From NCBI RefSeq assembly GCF_003173615.1, contig NZ_QGNA01000002.1, positions 620,001 to 684,000 on the forward strand: a DNA stretch of 64,000 nucleotides. Reading direction: 5' to 3'. Position 1 is the first letter of the stretch. Every line of letters starts with the position of its first letter. A program made the position numbers and the translations under genes. Of the stretch, positions 35,725 through 44,468 are shown one piece after another. The stretch comes from Falsiroseomonas bella. GTDB lineage: Bacteria > Pseudomonadota > Alphaproteobacteria > Acetobacterales > Acetobacteraceae. The notes under the pieces were generated by a model. It saw nothing but the letters and a program-made list of their open reading frames with translations, was not told where the DNA came from and did no database searches.

Positions 35725-36909
35725 ATGAATGCGATCCTCGTGAAGGGTGGCCTGCTGATCGACGGCACAGGCCGCGCGCCGCTGCAGGGCGGCGCCGTGC
35801 TGGTCGAGAACGGGCGCATCGCGGCGGTCGGCCGGCGGGAGGAGATCGCTGCGCCGCCCGGCGCCACCGTGATCGACCGCGGCGAGGAGACGCTGCTGCC
35901 CGGCCTGGTGGACGCGCACACGCATCTCTCCATCGTCCCGGGCCTCGGCAACCAGGGCGGCCAGTTGAAGAGCCGCGCGGCGCAGGCGATGCTGCGCGCC
36001 ATCCCGAACATGCGGAAGGACCTGCTCTCCGGCGTCACGACGATGCGCGTGGTGGGCGAGGAGCACTTCCTCGACATCGACATCCGTGACGCCGTGGCGG
36101 CGGGGCGCATCCCCGGCCCGCGGCTGCGCGTGGCGACGCGGCCCATCGCGGCGCGGCACGGCCATGGCACGGCGCTGACGGCGAGCGACGGGCCGGAGGA
36201 GATCCGCCGCCACATCCGCGAGAACCTCGCCGCCGGCGCCGACCTGATCAAGTTCTTCGCCACCGGCGGCACATCCTCCGCGCGGGCCGCGGCGGACACC
36301 TGCTTCTACTCGCCCGAGGAGATCCGGCTGATCGTGGAGGAAGCGCATCGCGACGGCCGGCCAGCGGCGGTGCATGCGCATGGCGGCCCGGCGATCCGCT
36401 GGTGCGTCGAGGCGGGCGTGGACACGATCGAGCACTGCAAGCTCGCGACGCCCGAGGACTTCGAGATGATGCGCCGGGCGGGCACCTGGATGGTGGCGAA
36501 CCACGCCATCTCCTTCCATCCCGAGGGGATCGAGGGCGGCGACGGCGGCAATCCGCGCATCATGGAGAAGCTCGCCATCTCCCGCCGCCGCGCGCCCGTT
36601 ACCTTCGGCCACGCGCTGCAGAGCCGCGTGAAATGGGCGCTGGGGACGGATTCCATGCATGGCCTGCTGTGGTTCGAGGCGCAGAAGGCGGTGGAGTTCG
36701 GCGCCACGCCGGAACAGGCGCTGGCCGCCGTCACGTGCAACGCCGCCGATGCGATCGGGATGCTTGCGGACATCGGCACGCTGGAGCCGGGCAAGTGCGC
36801 CGACATCGTATCGGTGCGCGGCAATCCGCTGCGCGACATCGCTGCGCTGCGCGAGGTCGGGGTGGTGATGAAGGACGGACGGCGCTTCGACCAGCTTTCG
36901 GCGGAGTAG
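35725..36909 (+). CDS. Amidohydrolase family protein (prolidase/imidazolonepropionase-like)
   Basis: The protein is 394 aa. The metal-site residues of the amidohydrolase barrel are all visible: H65-x-H67 (VDAHTHLS), a candidate carboxylated lysine K176 (LIKFFATGG), H217 (VHAHGG), H237 (EHCK) and catalytic D309 (LGTDSMH). The pattern IKFFATGG with VHAHG matches the subgroup of Xaa-Pro and N-acyl amino acid hydrolases. No signal peptide is present, so it acts in the cytoplasm, plausibly on peptides brought in by the adjacent importer. It is convergent with the third importer operon. Confidence 0.88.
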   Translation: MNAILVKGGLLIDGTGRAPLQGGAVLVENGRIAAVGRREEIAAPPGATVIDRGEETLLPGLVDAHTHLSIVPGLGNQGGQLKSRAAQAMLRAIPNMRKDLLSGVTTMRVVGEEHFLDIDIRDAVAAGRIPGPRLRVATRPIAARHGHGTALTASDGPEEIRRHIRENLAAGADLIKFFATGGTSSARAAADTCFYSPEEIRLIVEEAHRDGRPAAVHAHGGPAIRWCVEAGVDTIEHCKLATPEDFEMMRRAGTWMVANHAISFHPEGIEGGDGGNPRIMEKLAISRRRAPVTFGHALQSRVKWALGTDSMHGLLWFEAQKAVEFGATPEQALAAVTCNAADAIGMLADIGTLEPGKCADIVSVRGNPLRDIAALREVGVVMKDGRRFDQLSAE

Positions 36910-36932
36910 CCGGCGCGGCCCCTGGCGCGGGC

Positions 36933-37907
36933 TCAGGCGAAGTGGCAGGCCACCGCGACGCCGTCGCCTGTGGCGCGCAGCGGCGGGTCTTCCTCCGCGC
37001 AGCGCGGCGCGGCCATGGGGCAGCGGTCGCGGAAGCGGCAGCCGGAAGGCGGCGTGCGCGCATCCGGCACGTTGCCCTTGATCGGCAAGGGATCGCGCGG
37101 CTGGTCCACGCGGGGCAGCGGCACCGCCTGCACCAGGGCGCGCGTGTAGGGGTGGCGCGGCTCGCGCACCACCTCCTCGGTCGGCCCTTCCTCCACGACG
37201 CGGCCGAGATACATCACCAGCGTCCGGTCGCAGACATAGCGCACCAGCGCGAGATCATGGCTGATGTAGAGCGCGGCGACGCCGAGCGTCTCCCGCGCCT
37301 CGCGCATCAGGTTCAGGATGCCGGCGCGAACCGAGACGTCCAGCATCGAGACCGGCTCGTCCGCCACCAGGAAGCTCGGCTCCAGGATCAGCGCGCGTGC
37401 CAGCACGACGCGCTGCAACTGCCCGCCCGAGAGCTCGTGCGGGAAGCGGGGCAGGTAGCGCTCTGCTTCCGCCAGGCGCACGCGCCGCATGGCGAGCGCG
37501 ATGCGGTCGTCCCATTCCGCGCGCGGGATGCGCATGTTGCGCAGCGGCTCCACCAGGCTGTCGCGGATGGTCAGGCGCGGGTTCAGCGCGTCGAAGGGGT
37601 TCTGGAAGACCAGCTGCGCCTGGCGCCGGAAGCCGCGCATTCCTTCCTTGTCGAGGCGCGACAGATCCGTGCCGCGGAAGGTGATGCTGCCGGAGGTCGG
37701 CTCCAGCAGGCGCAGCAGCAGCCGCGCCGTCGTGGTCTTGCCGCAACCCGATTCGCCGACGATCGCCGCCGTCTGACCAGGCGCGAGGCTGAGTGAGATG
37801 CCGTCCACCGCGCGCACGATGGGGCGGCGCCCGGCCATCACGTCGGCGAAGCTGCGCGGCGCGGCGAAGTGCATGGTGAGGTCGGTGGCCTCGATCAGCG
37901 TCGCCAC
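36933..37907 (-). CDS. ABC transporter ATP-binding protein, DppF type (third system)
   Basis: The protein is 324 aa. Motifs: Walker A GESGCGKTT, Q-loop LVFQNPFDALNPRLT, signature LSGGQLQRVVLARAL, Walker B FLVADEPVSMLDV and the CRFRDRCPMAAPRC C-terminal extension. Its start overlaps the end of the upstream DppD-type gene by 13 bases. It is the last gene of the third importer operon on the minus strand. Confidence 0.93.
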   Translation of the reverse strand: MATLIEATDLTMHFAAPRSFADVMAGRRPIVRAVDGISLSLAPGQTAAIVGESGCGKTTTARLLLRLLEPTSGSITFRGTDLSRLDKEGMRGFRRQAQLVFQNPFDALNPRLTIRDSLVEPLRNMRIPRAEWDDRIALAMRRVRLAEAERYLPRFPHELSGGQLQRVVLARALILEPSFLVADEPVSMLDVSVRAGILNLMREARETLGVAALYISHDLALVRYVCDRTLVMYLGRVVEEGPTEEVVREPRHPYTRALVQAVPLPRVDQPRDPLPIKGNVPDARTPPSGCRFRDRCPMAAPRCAEEDPPLRATGDGVAVACHFA

Positions 37908-38902
37908 GTCGCGGCCTCCCCGGCAAGCGGGCGCAGCGCCGCGGCTTCGTCCGACCGCCAGCAGGCGGCTGCGTGGCCGTCCACTTCCGTGCGCAGCGGC
38001 GGTTCCTCGGCGACGCAGCGTGCTTCCGCGAAGGGGCAGCGAGGGGCGAAGCGGCAGCCCTTCGGCGGATCGAGCAGGTTGGGCGGGCTGCCCTCGATCG
38101 GGACGAGCTCGCCGGCGGCGCGCTCGAGGTCGGGGAAGGCGTTGTTCAACCCCATCGTGTAGGGGTGACGCGGGCGCTCCAGCACGTCGCCGACGCGCCC
38201 GGATTCCACCACGCGCCCGGCATACATCACGACGACGCGGTCGCAGGCATAGGCGACGACGCTGATGTCATGCGTGACCAGCACGACCGAAAGCCTGAGC
38301 CGCGCCTGCAATTCCTTCAGCACGTCCAGCACCTGGCGCTGCACGATGACGTCCAGCGCCGTCACCGGCTCGTCCGCCAGCACCAGCTTGGGCTCGAGCG
38401 CCAGCGCCATGGCGATGGAGGCGCGCTGCTTCATCCCGCCAGAGAACTGATGCGGATAGTCGTCCAGGCGCCGTGCATCGATGCCCACCAGGGCGAAAAG
38501 CTCCTCGGCGCGGGCGCGTGCCTGCGAACGGGAACGCCCGCCGCGCTCGACCAGCACCTCCTCGATCTGGCGTCCGACGCGATAGACGGGATCAAGGGCG
38601 TTCATCGCCGTCTGCGGGATGAAGGCCATCTCCTTCCAGCGCAGCGCGCGGCGTTCGCGCTCCGAGAGCCGGATCAGGTCGCGACCCTCGAACAGCACGG
38701 GGCCGCCGAGGATGTCGGCCGTGCGCGGCACGACGCCCATGACGGCGCGTGCGACCGTGGTCTTGCCGCAGCCGGATTCGCCGACGAGGCCCACCACCTC
38801 GCCACGCGGGACGGAGAAGCTTGCGCTGTCCACCGCATGCACCGGGCCCTGCGACGTGCGGTAGCGGACGGTGAGGTCCCGGATGGAGAGCAGGTCTTCC
38901 AA
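37895..38902 (-). CDS. ABC transporter ATP-binding protein, DppD type (third system)
   Basis: The protein is 335 aa. Motifs: Walker A GESGCGKTT, Q-loop FIPQTAMNALDPVYR, signature FSGGMKQRASIAMAL, Walker B LVLADEPVTALDV and the CRFAPRCPFAEARC C-terminal extension. The Q-loop (IPQTAMNALDP) and signature (FSGGM) are of the type seen in the peptide/opine importer subgroup. It follows the permease by 3 bases. Confidence 0.93.
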   Translation of the reverse strand: MEDLLSIRDLTVRYRTSQGPVHAVDSASFSVPRGEVVGLVGESGCGKTTVARAVMGVVPRTADILGGPVLFEGRDLIRLSERERRALRWKEMAFIPQTAMNALDPVYRVGRQIEEVLVERGGRSRSQARARAEELFALVGIDARRLDDYPHQFSGGMKQRASIAMALALEPKLVLADEPVTALDVIVQRQVLDVLKELQARLRLSVVLVTHDISVVAYACDRVVVMYAGRVVESGRVGDVLERPRHPYTMGLNNAFPDLERAAGELVPIEGSPPNLLDPPKGCRFAPRCPFAEARCVAEEPPLRTEVDGHAAACWRSDEAAALRPLAGEAATWRR

Positions 38903-38905
38903 CGC

Positions 38906-39802
38906 TCAGGACCTCAGCTTCGGGAACAGGATCTCCTCGTAGCCGCGGCTGATGAAGAAGCCGGCGAGCACGACGAGCACGATGCAGAGTCCGGGCGGGA
39001 TGAACCAGTTGTAGGCGCCGCGCCCCATCGCCTGACTGGCATACGCGTCCTGCAGCATGCCGCCCCAGGAGATCACGCTGGGATCGCCGAAGCCGAGGAA
39101 GCTGGCCGAGGCTTCGGTCAGGATCGCCCAGCCGACGGCTATCGAGCCGTAGAGGAAGGACAGCGGCAGGATCGAGGGCGCGACATGCACGAACAGGATG
39201 CGCCAGGTGGAGCAGCCGGTGACGCGCGCGGCCTCCACGAAGGCGCGCTCCCGCACGGTCAGCACTTGGCTGCGGATCACGCGCGCAGTGTTCGGCCACA
39301 GCAGCACGGCGACGCTGAAGACGATGGTCGCCGTGCCGGGCCGCGTCAGCGCCGCGAGCACGATGACGAAGGGCAGGAAGGGCAGGCCCAGCACCACATC
39401 GGCCAGCCGCATCACGACCGTGTCCACCCACCCGCGGAAGAAGCCGGAAAGCAGGCCGAGCAGCGTGCCGATCGCGGCGACGCAGAAGGCTGCCGTCAGC
39501 CCCACCACCACGGCGCTACGGCTTCCATAGACGAGCTGCGAGAAGATGTCCCGCCCGCCATGCGTCGTGCCGAGCAGATGGTCCCAGGACATCGGCAGGT
39601 TGCGCGCGATGCGGTAGCGCCCGGTGTAGAGGATCTCGGACGGGTCATGCGTCGCGATCCGGTCCGCGAAGATCGCGACCAGGATCAGCGCCAGGTAGAT
39701 CAGCGTGCCGGCCAGCGCGAACCAGTCGCGCGAGGCGATCCGCAGCACGCGCCCGATCTGTCCCGACGCGGTGCGCCAAGCCGATGGCCGCGCAGGGGCC
39801 AT
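38906..39802 (-). CDS. ABC transporter permease, DppC type (third system)
   Basis: The protein is 298 aa from the ATG at 39802, which has GAAGG upstream and lies 10 bases after the preceding stop; an in-frame ATG at 39829 would overlap the previous gene by 17 bases and has no evident ribosome site. DppC motifs: DHLLGTTHGGRDIFSQLVYG, EAA loop RAFVEAARVTGCSTWRI and ASASFLGFGDPSVISWGGM. It partners the DppB-type gene upstream. Confidence 0.9.
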   Translation of the reverse strand: MAPARPSAWRTASGQIGRVLRIASRDWFALAGTLIYLALILVAIFADRIATHDPSEILYTGRYRIARNLPMSWDHLLGTTHGGRDIFSQLVYGSRSAVVVGLTAAFCVAAIGTLLGLLSGFFRGWVDTVVMRLADVVLGLPFLPFVIVLAALTRPGTATIVFSVAVLLWPNTARVIRSQVLTVRERAFVEAARVTGCSTWRILFVHVAPSILPLSFLYGSIAVGWAILTEASASFLGFGDPSVISWGGMLQDAYASQAMGRGAYNWFIPPGLCIVLVVLAGFFISRGYEEILFPKLRS

Positions 39803-39812
39803 GACGGCGCCT

Positions 39813-40790
39813 TCAGCCCTTGCGTCCATGCGACACCCGCGGATCAAGCCAACCATAGAGAAGATCGGCGACGAGGTTCATCAGAACCAGCACCGCCGCG
39901 ATGATGAGGAAGGCGCCCTGAGCCAGCGGATAGTCGCTGCCCTGCACGGCGGTGACGAGCATGCGCCCGAGGCCGGGCCAGGAGAACACCGTCTCCACCA
40001 CCACATTGCCGCCGACCGATCCGCCGATGCCCAGTGCGAAGGCGGTGGCGACCGGAAGCAGCGCGTTGCGCGCCGCGTGGCGGATGACGATGGTCCATTC
40101 AGAGAGGCCCTTCATGCGGGCCATGGTGACGAACTCGTCCTGCATCACCTCCAGCATGGTGCTGCGCATCAGCAGCAGCGGCAGCCCCTGCAGATAGACC
40201 GCCAACGCGAGCGCGGGCAGGAGCAGGTGATAGAGGAAATCCAGGCTGAACAGCCTCTCCCACTCGCTGCCATACTCGGCGCCGGCGCTCGCCGCGCCAC
40301 CCGAGGGGAACCAGCCATAGCCGAAGGCGAAGATCGCCAGAAGGATCATGCCGAGCCAGAATTCCGGCGCCGCGCGGGTCGCCAGCACCAGCGGAATGGC
40401 GACGCCTTCCGTCAGGCTGCCGCGCTTCCAGGCCAGGAAGGCGCCGGCGATGACGCCGAAGATGTAGGCGACGATCAGGGCGGAGAGCGTGAGCGCCACC
40501 GTCAGCGGCAGCGCCTCCAGCACCAGCTCCAGCACCGGCCGGCCCTGCAGGAAGCTGTTGCCGAGCTCACCGCGCAGCAGGTTCTTCAGGTAGATCAGGT
40601 ATTGCACGTACAGCGGCTGATCGAGCCCGAAGGCCACCAGCATGTTCTGCCGCTGCTCCTCCGTCATGGAGGTGTCGATGTAGTTGAGCGTGGGGTCGCC
40701 CGGCATCAGGCGGAACATCAGGAAGCACAGCGTCGCCACGACCCACAGGACGAAGACCGCCTGGATCAGGCGTTGCCCGACATACCCCAC
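39813..40790 (-). CDS. ABC transporter permease, DppB type (third system)
   Basis: The protein is 325 aa from a GTG start (GYVGQRLIQAVFVLWVVATL). DppB features: MFRLMPGDPTLNYIDTSMTEE, a lengthy extracytoplasmic loop (PSGGAASAGAEYGSEWERLF), an EAA-type loop DEFVTMARMKGLSEWTI and a C-terminal LMNLVADLLYGWLDPRV. It begins 19 bases after the receptor gene, in the same operon. Confidence 0.92.
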   Translation of the reverse strand: MGYVGQRLIQAVFVLWVVATLCFLMFRLMPGDPTLNYIDTSMTEEQRQNMLVAFGLDQPLYVQYLIYLKNLLRGELGNSFLQGRPVLELVLEALPLTVALTLSALIVAYIFGVIAGAFLAWKRGSLTEGVAIPLVLATRAAPEFWLGMILLAIFAFGYGWFPSGGAASAGAEYGSEWERLFSLDFLYHLLLPALALAVYLQGLPLLLMRSTMLEVMQDEFVTMARMKGLSEWTIVIRHAARNALLPVATAFALGIGGSVGGNVVVETVFSWPGLGRMLVTAVQGSDYPLAQGAFLIIAAVLVLMNLVADLLYGWLDPRVSHGRKG

Positions 40791-40809
40791 GCTCGCGATC
40801 CGCTCCGGC

Positions 40810-42492
40810 TCAGTTCGGCGTCGTCTGCTCGCGCGTGCCGGCCGGGTAGTGCAGCCGGCCGTTCACGACGCGATAGCCCGCCTCCTGCAGGATGCGCTGC
40901 GCCTGATCGAGGCCGGAGGGCAGCATCCCCACGATCCCCTCGCGGTGCCAGAAGGGCAGGGCGGGCGAGACGTGGCTGTTGGCCGGTTCCGCGAAGCCGT
41001 TCCACGCCGCCTCCGCCATCAGCTCACGGTTCACCGCGGCGGAAAGGGCGCGGCGGAAGGCCGGGTCGTTGAAGGGCGGCCGACGCATGTTCCAGCCGAG
41101 GAACTGGAAGCCGACATCCACCGCCTCGTTCATGACGATATTGCGGTTGCGCGAGACCAGCTGCTTCACCAGGTCCGGGTCGCCCGTGTAGTCGGCGAGG
41201 AAGTTGATCTCGCCGCGGTTCAGCATGCCGAGCGTGGCTTCCACGTTCTGCACGATGCGCAGGATCCAGCGCTCGATCTTCGGTGCGGCCCAGTGGTCGG
41301 CGTTGCGCTCCAGCACGATCTCCTCGGAGAGGCGGGCGCGCGACACCTTGAAGGGGCCGGAGCCGATCGGGCGTTCCACGACGAAGCGCTCGATGTTCTC
41401 CGGGCGGTTCTGGTAATCGCGCAGCACCGGTTCCCAGGCGGACTTCTGGATGATGTTGAGCTTTGCGAGGGAGGAGGTGAAAAAGCCCGCATCGGCCTGT
41501 TTCAGCGTGATGCGGAAGCTGCGGTCGCCGGTCTTCTCGACCTTCGCAATGTTGAGCACGAAGGGCCGGTACATCGGCACCTCGTTGCCGATCGCCGGCG
41601 CTTCGAAGCTGAAGATGCAGTCGTCCACCGTCACGGGCGAGCCATCGTGGAACTTCATGCCCTGGCGGATGGTGATGTCGATGGTGGTGGGGTCCACCTG
41701 CGTCACCGTCTCGGCCGCCCAGGGGCGCGGCAGGCCGTCCGGCCCGATGCGCATGATGCGGTCCCAGACCAGCTCGGTGACCCAGGAATCCGTGGCGCCG
41801 CTGATCCAGAGCGGATGGATCGCCTGCACCGGCTCCGATGCGTTCAGCACCATGTCGCGGCGGTTGCCCACCGGCTCCACGCCCAGATAGGTCCAGATGT
41901 TCCGAAGGCCGAGGCCGGCTTGGTTGACCAGCGTGCCTTCCCGCAGTTGCGCCTTGTTGAAGGCGTGGACCTGCTTCGGATGCACCAGGAACAGATAGGG
42001 CTGGCCCTGGTTCACCCGCTCCTGGGCGGCGCGGATGATCTCGCGCCGCCGGTCTGGGTTTGTCTCCACGCGCTGCGCTTCGGCAAGGCGGTCGTATTCC
42101 GGGTCCGCCCAGCCGACGAAGTTGAAGCCGGTCGGCGCCGTGGAGGAGTGGAACAGGTTGAACACCAGCTCATCCGGGTCGCTGCGTTCCGGGCGGCCGA
42201 CCATCTGCCACATGGTCATGTCCCATTCCTGGCGGCGGTTCCACACCACCTCGGACTGCTGCTGGCGGGGCAGGGGACGGATCTCCACGTCAAGACCCAG
42301 CTTGCGCCATTCCTGGGCGATGATCTCGGCGGCTTGGTAGGCCTGCGGATTGTTCGATTGCGGGCGGCTCAGGATCACCAGCTTGCGGATCGGATCGCCC
42401 GCCTGCTGCGCCGCCGCGCCGCGCGCGCCGAGGCCACCGGCAGCCAGCGCCGCGGCGATGGCCGTCCCCTGGATCAAGTCACGACGACGCAT
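40810..42492 (-). CDS. Peptide-type ABC receptor with circularly permuted SBP_bac_5 fold (third system)
   Basis: The protein is 560 aa; GGGAGG precedes the ATG and a twin-arginine-like signal opens it (RRRDLIQGTAIAAALAAGG). The domain order is unusual. Residues about 36-205 (AAEIIAQEWRKLGLDVEIR; RSDPDELVFNLF; DPEYDRLAEAQR) match what is normally the C-terminal segment of family 5 receptors. The usual N-terminal segment follows (LNASEPVQAIHPLW; IRQGMKFHDGSPVT at about 275-288), and the chain ends in DQAQRILQEAGY, which normally directly precedes the C-terminal segment. This is the signature of a natural circular permutation. It serves the importer at 36933-40790 and is divergent from the M28-like gene. 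Confidence 0.88.
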   Translation of the reverse strand: MRRRDLIQGTAIAAALAAGGLGARGAAAQQAGDPIRKLVILSRPQSNNPQAYQAAEIIAQEWRKLGLDVEIRPLPRQQQSEVVWNRRQEWDMTMWQMVGRPERSDPDELVFNLFHSSTAPTGFNFVGWADPEYDRLAEAQRVETNPDRRREIIRAAQERVNQGQPYLFLVHPKQVHAFNKAQLREGTLVNQAGLGLRNIWTYLGVEPVGNRRDMVLNASEPVQAIHPLWISGATDSWVTELVWDRIMRIGPDGLPRPWAAETVTQVDPTTIDITIRQGMKFHDGSPVTVDDCIFSFEAPAIGNEVPMYRPFVLNIAKVEKTGDRSFRITLKQADAGFFTSSLAKLNIIQKSAWEPVLRDYQNRPENIERFVVERPIGSGPFKVSRARLSEEIVLERNADHWAAPKIERWILRIVQNVEATLGMLNRGEINFLADYTGDPDLVKQLVSRNRNIVMNEAVDVGFQFLGWNMRRPPFNDPAFRRALSAAVNRELMAEAAWNGFAEPANSHVSPALPFWHREGIVGMLPSGLDQAQRILQEAGYRVVNGRLHYPAGTREQTTPN

Positions 42493-42692
42493 GGTCGACC
42501 TCCCGCTTCCCAGATGTCTGCCCGCGCTGGCGGCCTGCGCGTCCGTATCCGCGCCGCACGCCCGCTTCTCTCCCGGTGGGTCAGTTTGACGCAGGCGCCG
42601 CCGATTGCAACCGCGTCCACACCCTCTTTTCGTGCGTCGCGGCGGGTGACAGCCTGCGCTTCGATCCGCCACTGCCTGGGAAGGGAGCACCC

Positions 42693-44426
42693 GTGATCAC
42701 CGAACAGGAACGCCGTCTGCTCGACGCCGTCAGCCTCGACGCACCGTGGGAGCTGGTCGAGACCTTCTCCCGCATGCCGCGCTGGCGGCCTGAAGACGTG
42801 AACAAGGGCGCCGACGCCATCGCCGACCGGTTGCGCCGCCTCGGCGTGCCGGTGACGATGCATGAGCCGGAGATCTACCTCTCCATCCCCCTCTCCGCCT
42901 CGGTCGAGGCCGGCGGCGTCACGCACCGCGCCAAACCGCCCTCGATGTCCCTTTCGGTGCCGGAAGGCCGGAGGGCGAAGCTGGTCTATCTGCCGGCGAA
43001 CCAGAAGGCGCTGCGATCCTATTCGCGCGACGTGCAGGAGCTGTTCGGCGGCACCATCGCGTCCGAGGACGAAGCGCGCGCCAAGGTCGCCGGCTGCATC
43101 GTGGTCACCGAAGGCTTCGGCAACCCGGCGCTCAGCTCGCTGGTCGAGGAATGGGGTGCGGTTGGCCTGATCGCCTGCAATCCGGGCGTGGACATCCACT
43201 GGGGCACCTGCACGACGATCTGGGGCACGCCCGACCTCGACGACCTGCCGCGCAAGCCGAAGATCCCGGTCGTCGCGGTGAACAAGGCGACGGGCGAGGC
43301 GCTGATGGCGCTGGCGCGCGAGGGCGGCGAGGCGACGATCCGCACCGAGATGCTGGAGGGCTTCTTCCCGCAGAAGATCCCCGTCGTGGACATCCCTGGC
43401 GACGAGACCGACTACGTGCTGCTGCACGGCCACTACGATTCCTGGGACGTCGGCGTCGGCGACAACGCCACGGGCGACGCCACGATGCTGGAGATTGCGC
43501 GCGTGCTGTGGGCCAATCGCGGCCAGCTTCGCCGCGGCGTGCGCATCGCCTGGTGGCCCGGCCATTCCACCGGCCGCTATGCCGGCAGCACCTGGTTCGC
43601 CGATGCCTTCGCGCTCGACCTCGATGCGCATTGCGTCGCACAGGTGAACTGCGACAGCCCGGGCTGCCGCTGGGCGAGCAGCTTCCACGCCACCACGACC
43701 ATGAGCGAAACGGCCAGGCTGGTGGAGGCCGCGATCAAGGACATCGTGCCCGACGCCGTGTTCAAGACGAAGCGGCCGAACCAGGCGGGCGACTACTCCT
43801 TCAACAACATCGGCATAAGCAGCTTCTACATGCTGAGCTCGACCATGCCGGACGACCTGCGCAAGGAGAAGAACTACTACGACGTCTCGGGCTGCGGCGG
43901 GAACATCGCCTGGCACACCGAGAACGACCAGCTGGAGATCGCGGACAAGGACAATCTGCTGCGCGACATCCGCATCTACCTGCTCTCCGTGCTGCGCCTG
44001 ACGCAGCCGGAGCTGCTGCCCTTCGACTGGGTGGCGGTCGCGGAGGAATTTGCCGCCACGGTGGATCGCTATGCCAAGGCGGCGGCCGATCACGCCGACC
44101 TCTCGCCGGCGAAGGAGGCGACGGCCGCCTTCCACGCGGCCGTGGCGCGGCTGCAGGGCGACGCGGCGGCAGGCCGCCTGCCGGCCGCCCGCGCCAATGC
44201 GCTGTCCAAGGCGATGGCGCGCATCCTGGTGCCGATCAACTTCACCCGCACGCCGCGCTTCGCGCATGATCCGGCCTTCACCGCGCCGCCACTGCCGGGG
44301 CTTGCCGTGGCGGCGGAGCTGCCGCGCGCGCGTGGCGCCATGCTCGGCTTCGCCAAGACACAGCTGCTGCGCGGCCAGAACCGCTACGTCGCCGCGATGC
44401 GGGACGCGACCCGGCTGGTGGGTTGA
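42693..44426 (+). CDS. M28 family peptidase-like protein with altered active-site Glu pair
   Basis: The protein is 577 aa from a GTG preceded by GGGAAGGGAG. A PA-like insert (about residues 95-225) precedes the M28 catalytic region. Zinc-ligand candidates are H247 (HGHYDSW), D257 (VGDNATG), D321 (NCDSPG) and H408 (AWHTEND). The normal Glu-Glu pair, expected in a GAEE-type motif, is replaced by PGHS at 289-292 (WWPGHSTGRYAGS). Either H291 serves as ligand with a different catalytic base, or activity differs from a standard aminopeptidase. No signal peptide is evident. It is divergent from the permuted receptor, suggesting it processes the imported peptide. Confidence 0.85.
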   Translation: MITEQERRLLDAVSLDAPWELVETFSRMPRWRPEDVNKGADAIADRLRRLGVPVTMHEPEIYLSIPLSASVEAGGVTHRAKPPSMSLSVPEGRRAKLVYLPANQKALRSYSRDVQELFGGTIASEDEARAKVAGCIVVTEGFGNPALSSLVEEWGAVGLIACNPGVDIHWGTCTTIWGTPDLDDLPRKPKIPVVAVNKATGEALMALAREGGEATIRTEMLEGFFPQKIPVVDIPGDETDYVLLHGHYDSWDVGVGDNATGDATMLEIARVLWANRGQLRRGVRIAWWPGHSTGRYAGSTWFADAFALDLDAHCVAQVNCDSPGCRWASSFHATTTMSETARLVEAAIKDIVPDAVFKTKRPNQAGDYSFNNIGISSFYMLSSTMPDDLRKEKNYYDVSGCGGNIAWHTENDQLEIADKDNLLRDIRIYLLSVLRLTQPELLPFDWVAVAEEFAATVDRYAKAAADHADLSPAKEATAAFHAAVARLQGDAAAGRLPAARANALSKAMARILVPINFTRTPRFAHDPAFTAPPLPGLAVAAELPRARGAMLGFAKTQLLRGQNRYVAAMRDATRLVG

Positions 44427-44434
44427 GCGCGTGG

Positions 44435-44460
44435 CCGGGGGAGGGGGCGTCCTCCCCTGG
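44435..44460. terminator. GC-rich hairpin between convergent peptidase genes
   Basis: A 10-base stem (44435-44444 with 44451-44460, one G-U pair) encloses a 6-base loop in the 42-base gap between the M28-like and M20 genes. No T-run follows, so it may be a bidirectional, non-canonical terminator. Confidence 0.4.
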
Positions 44461-44468
44461 CGTCCCCG

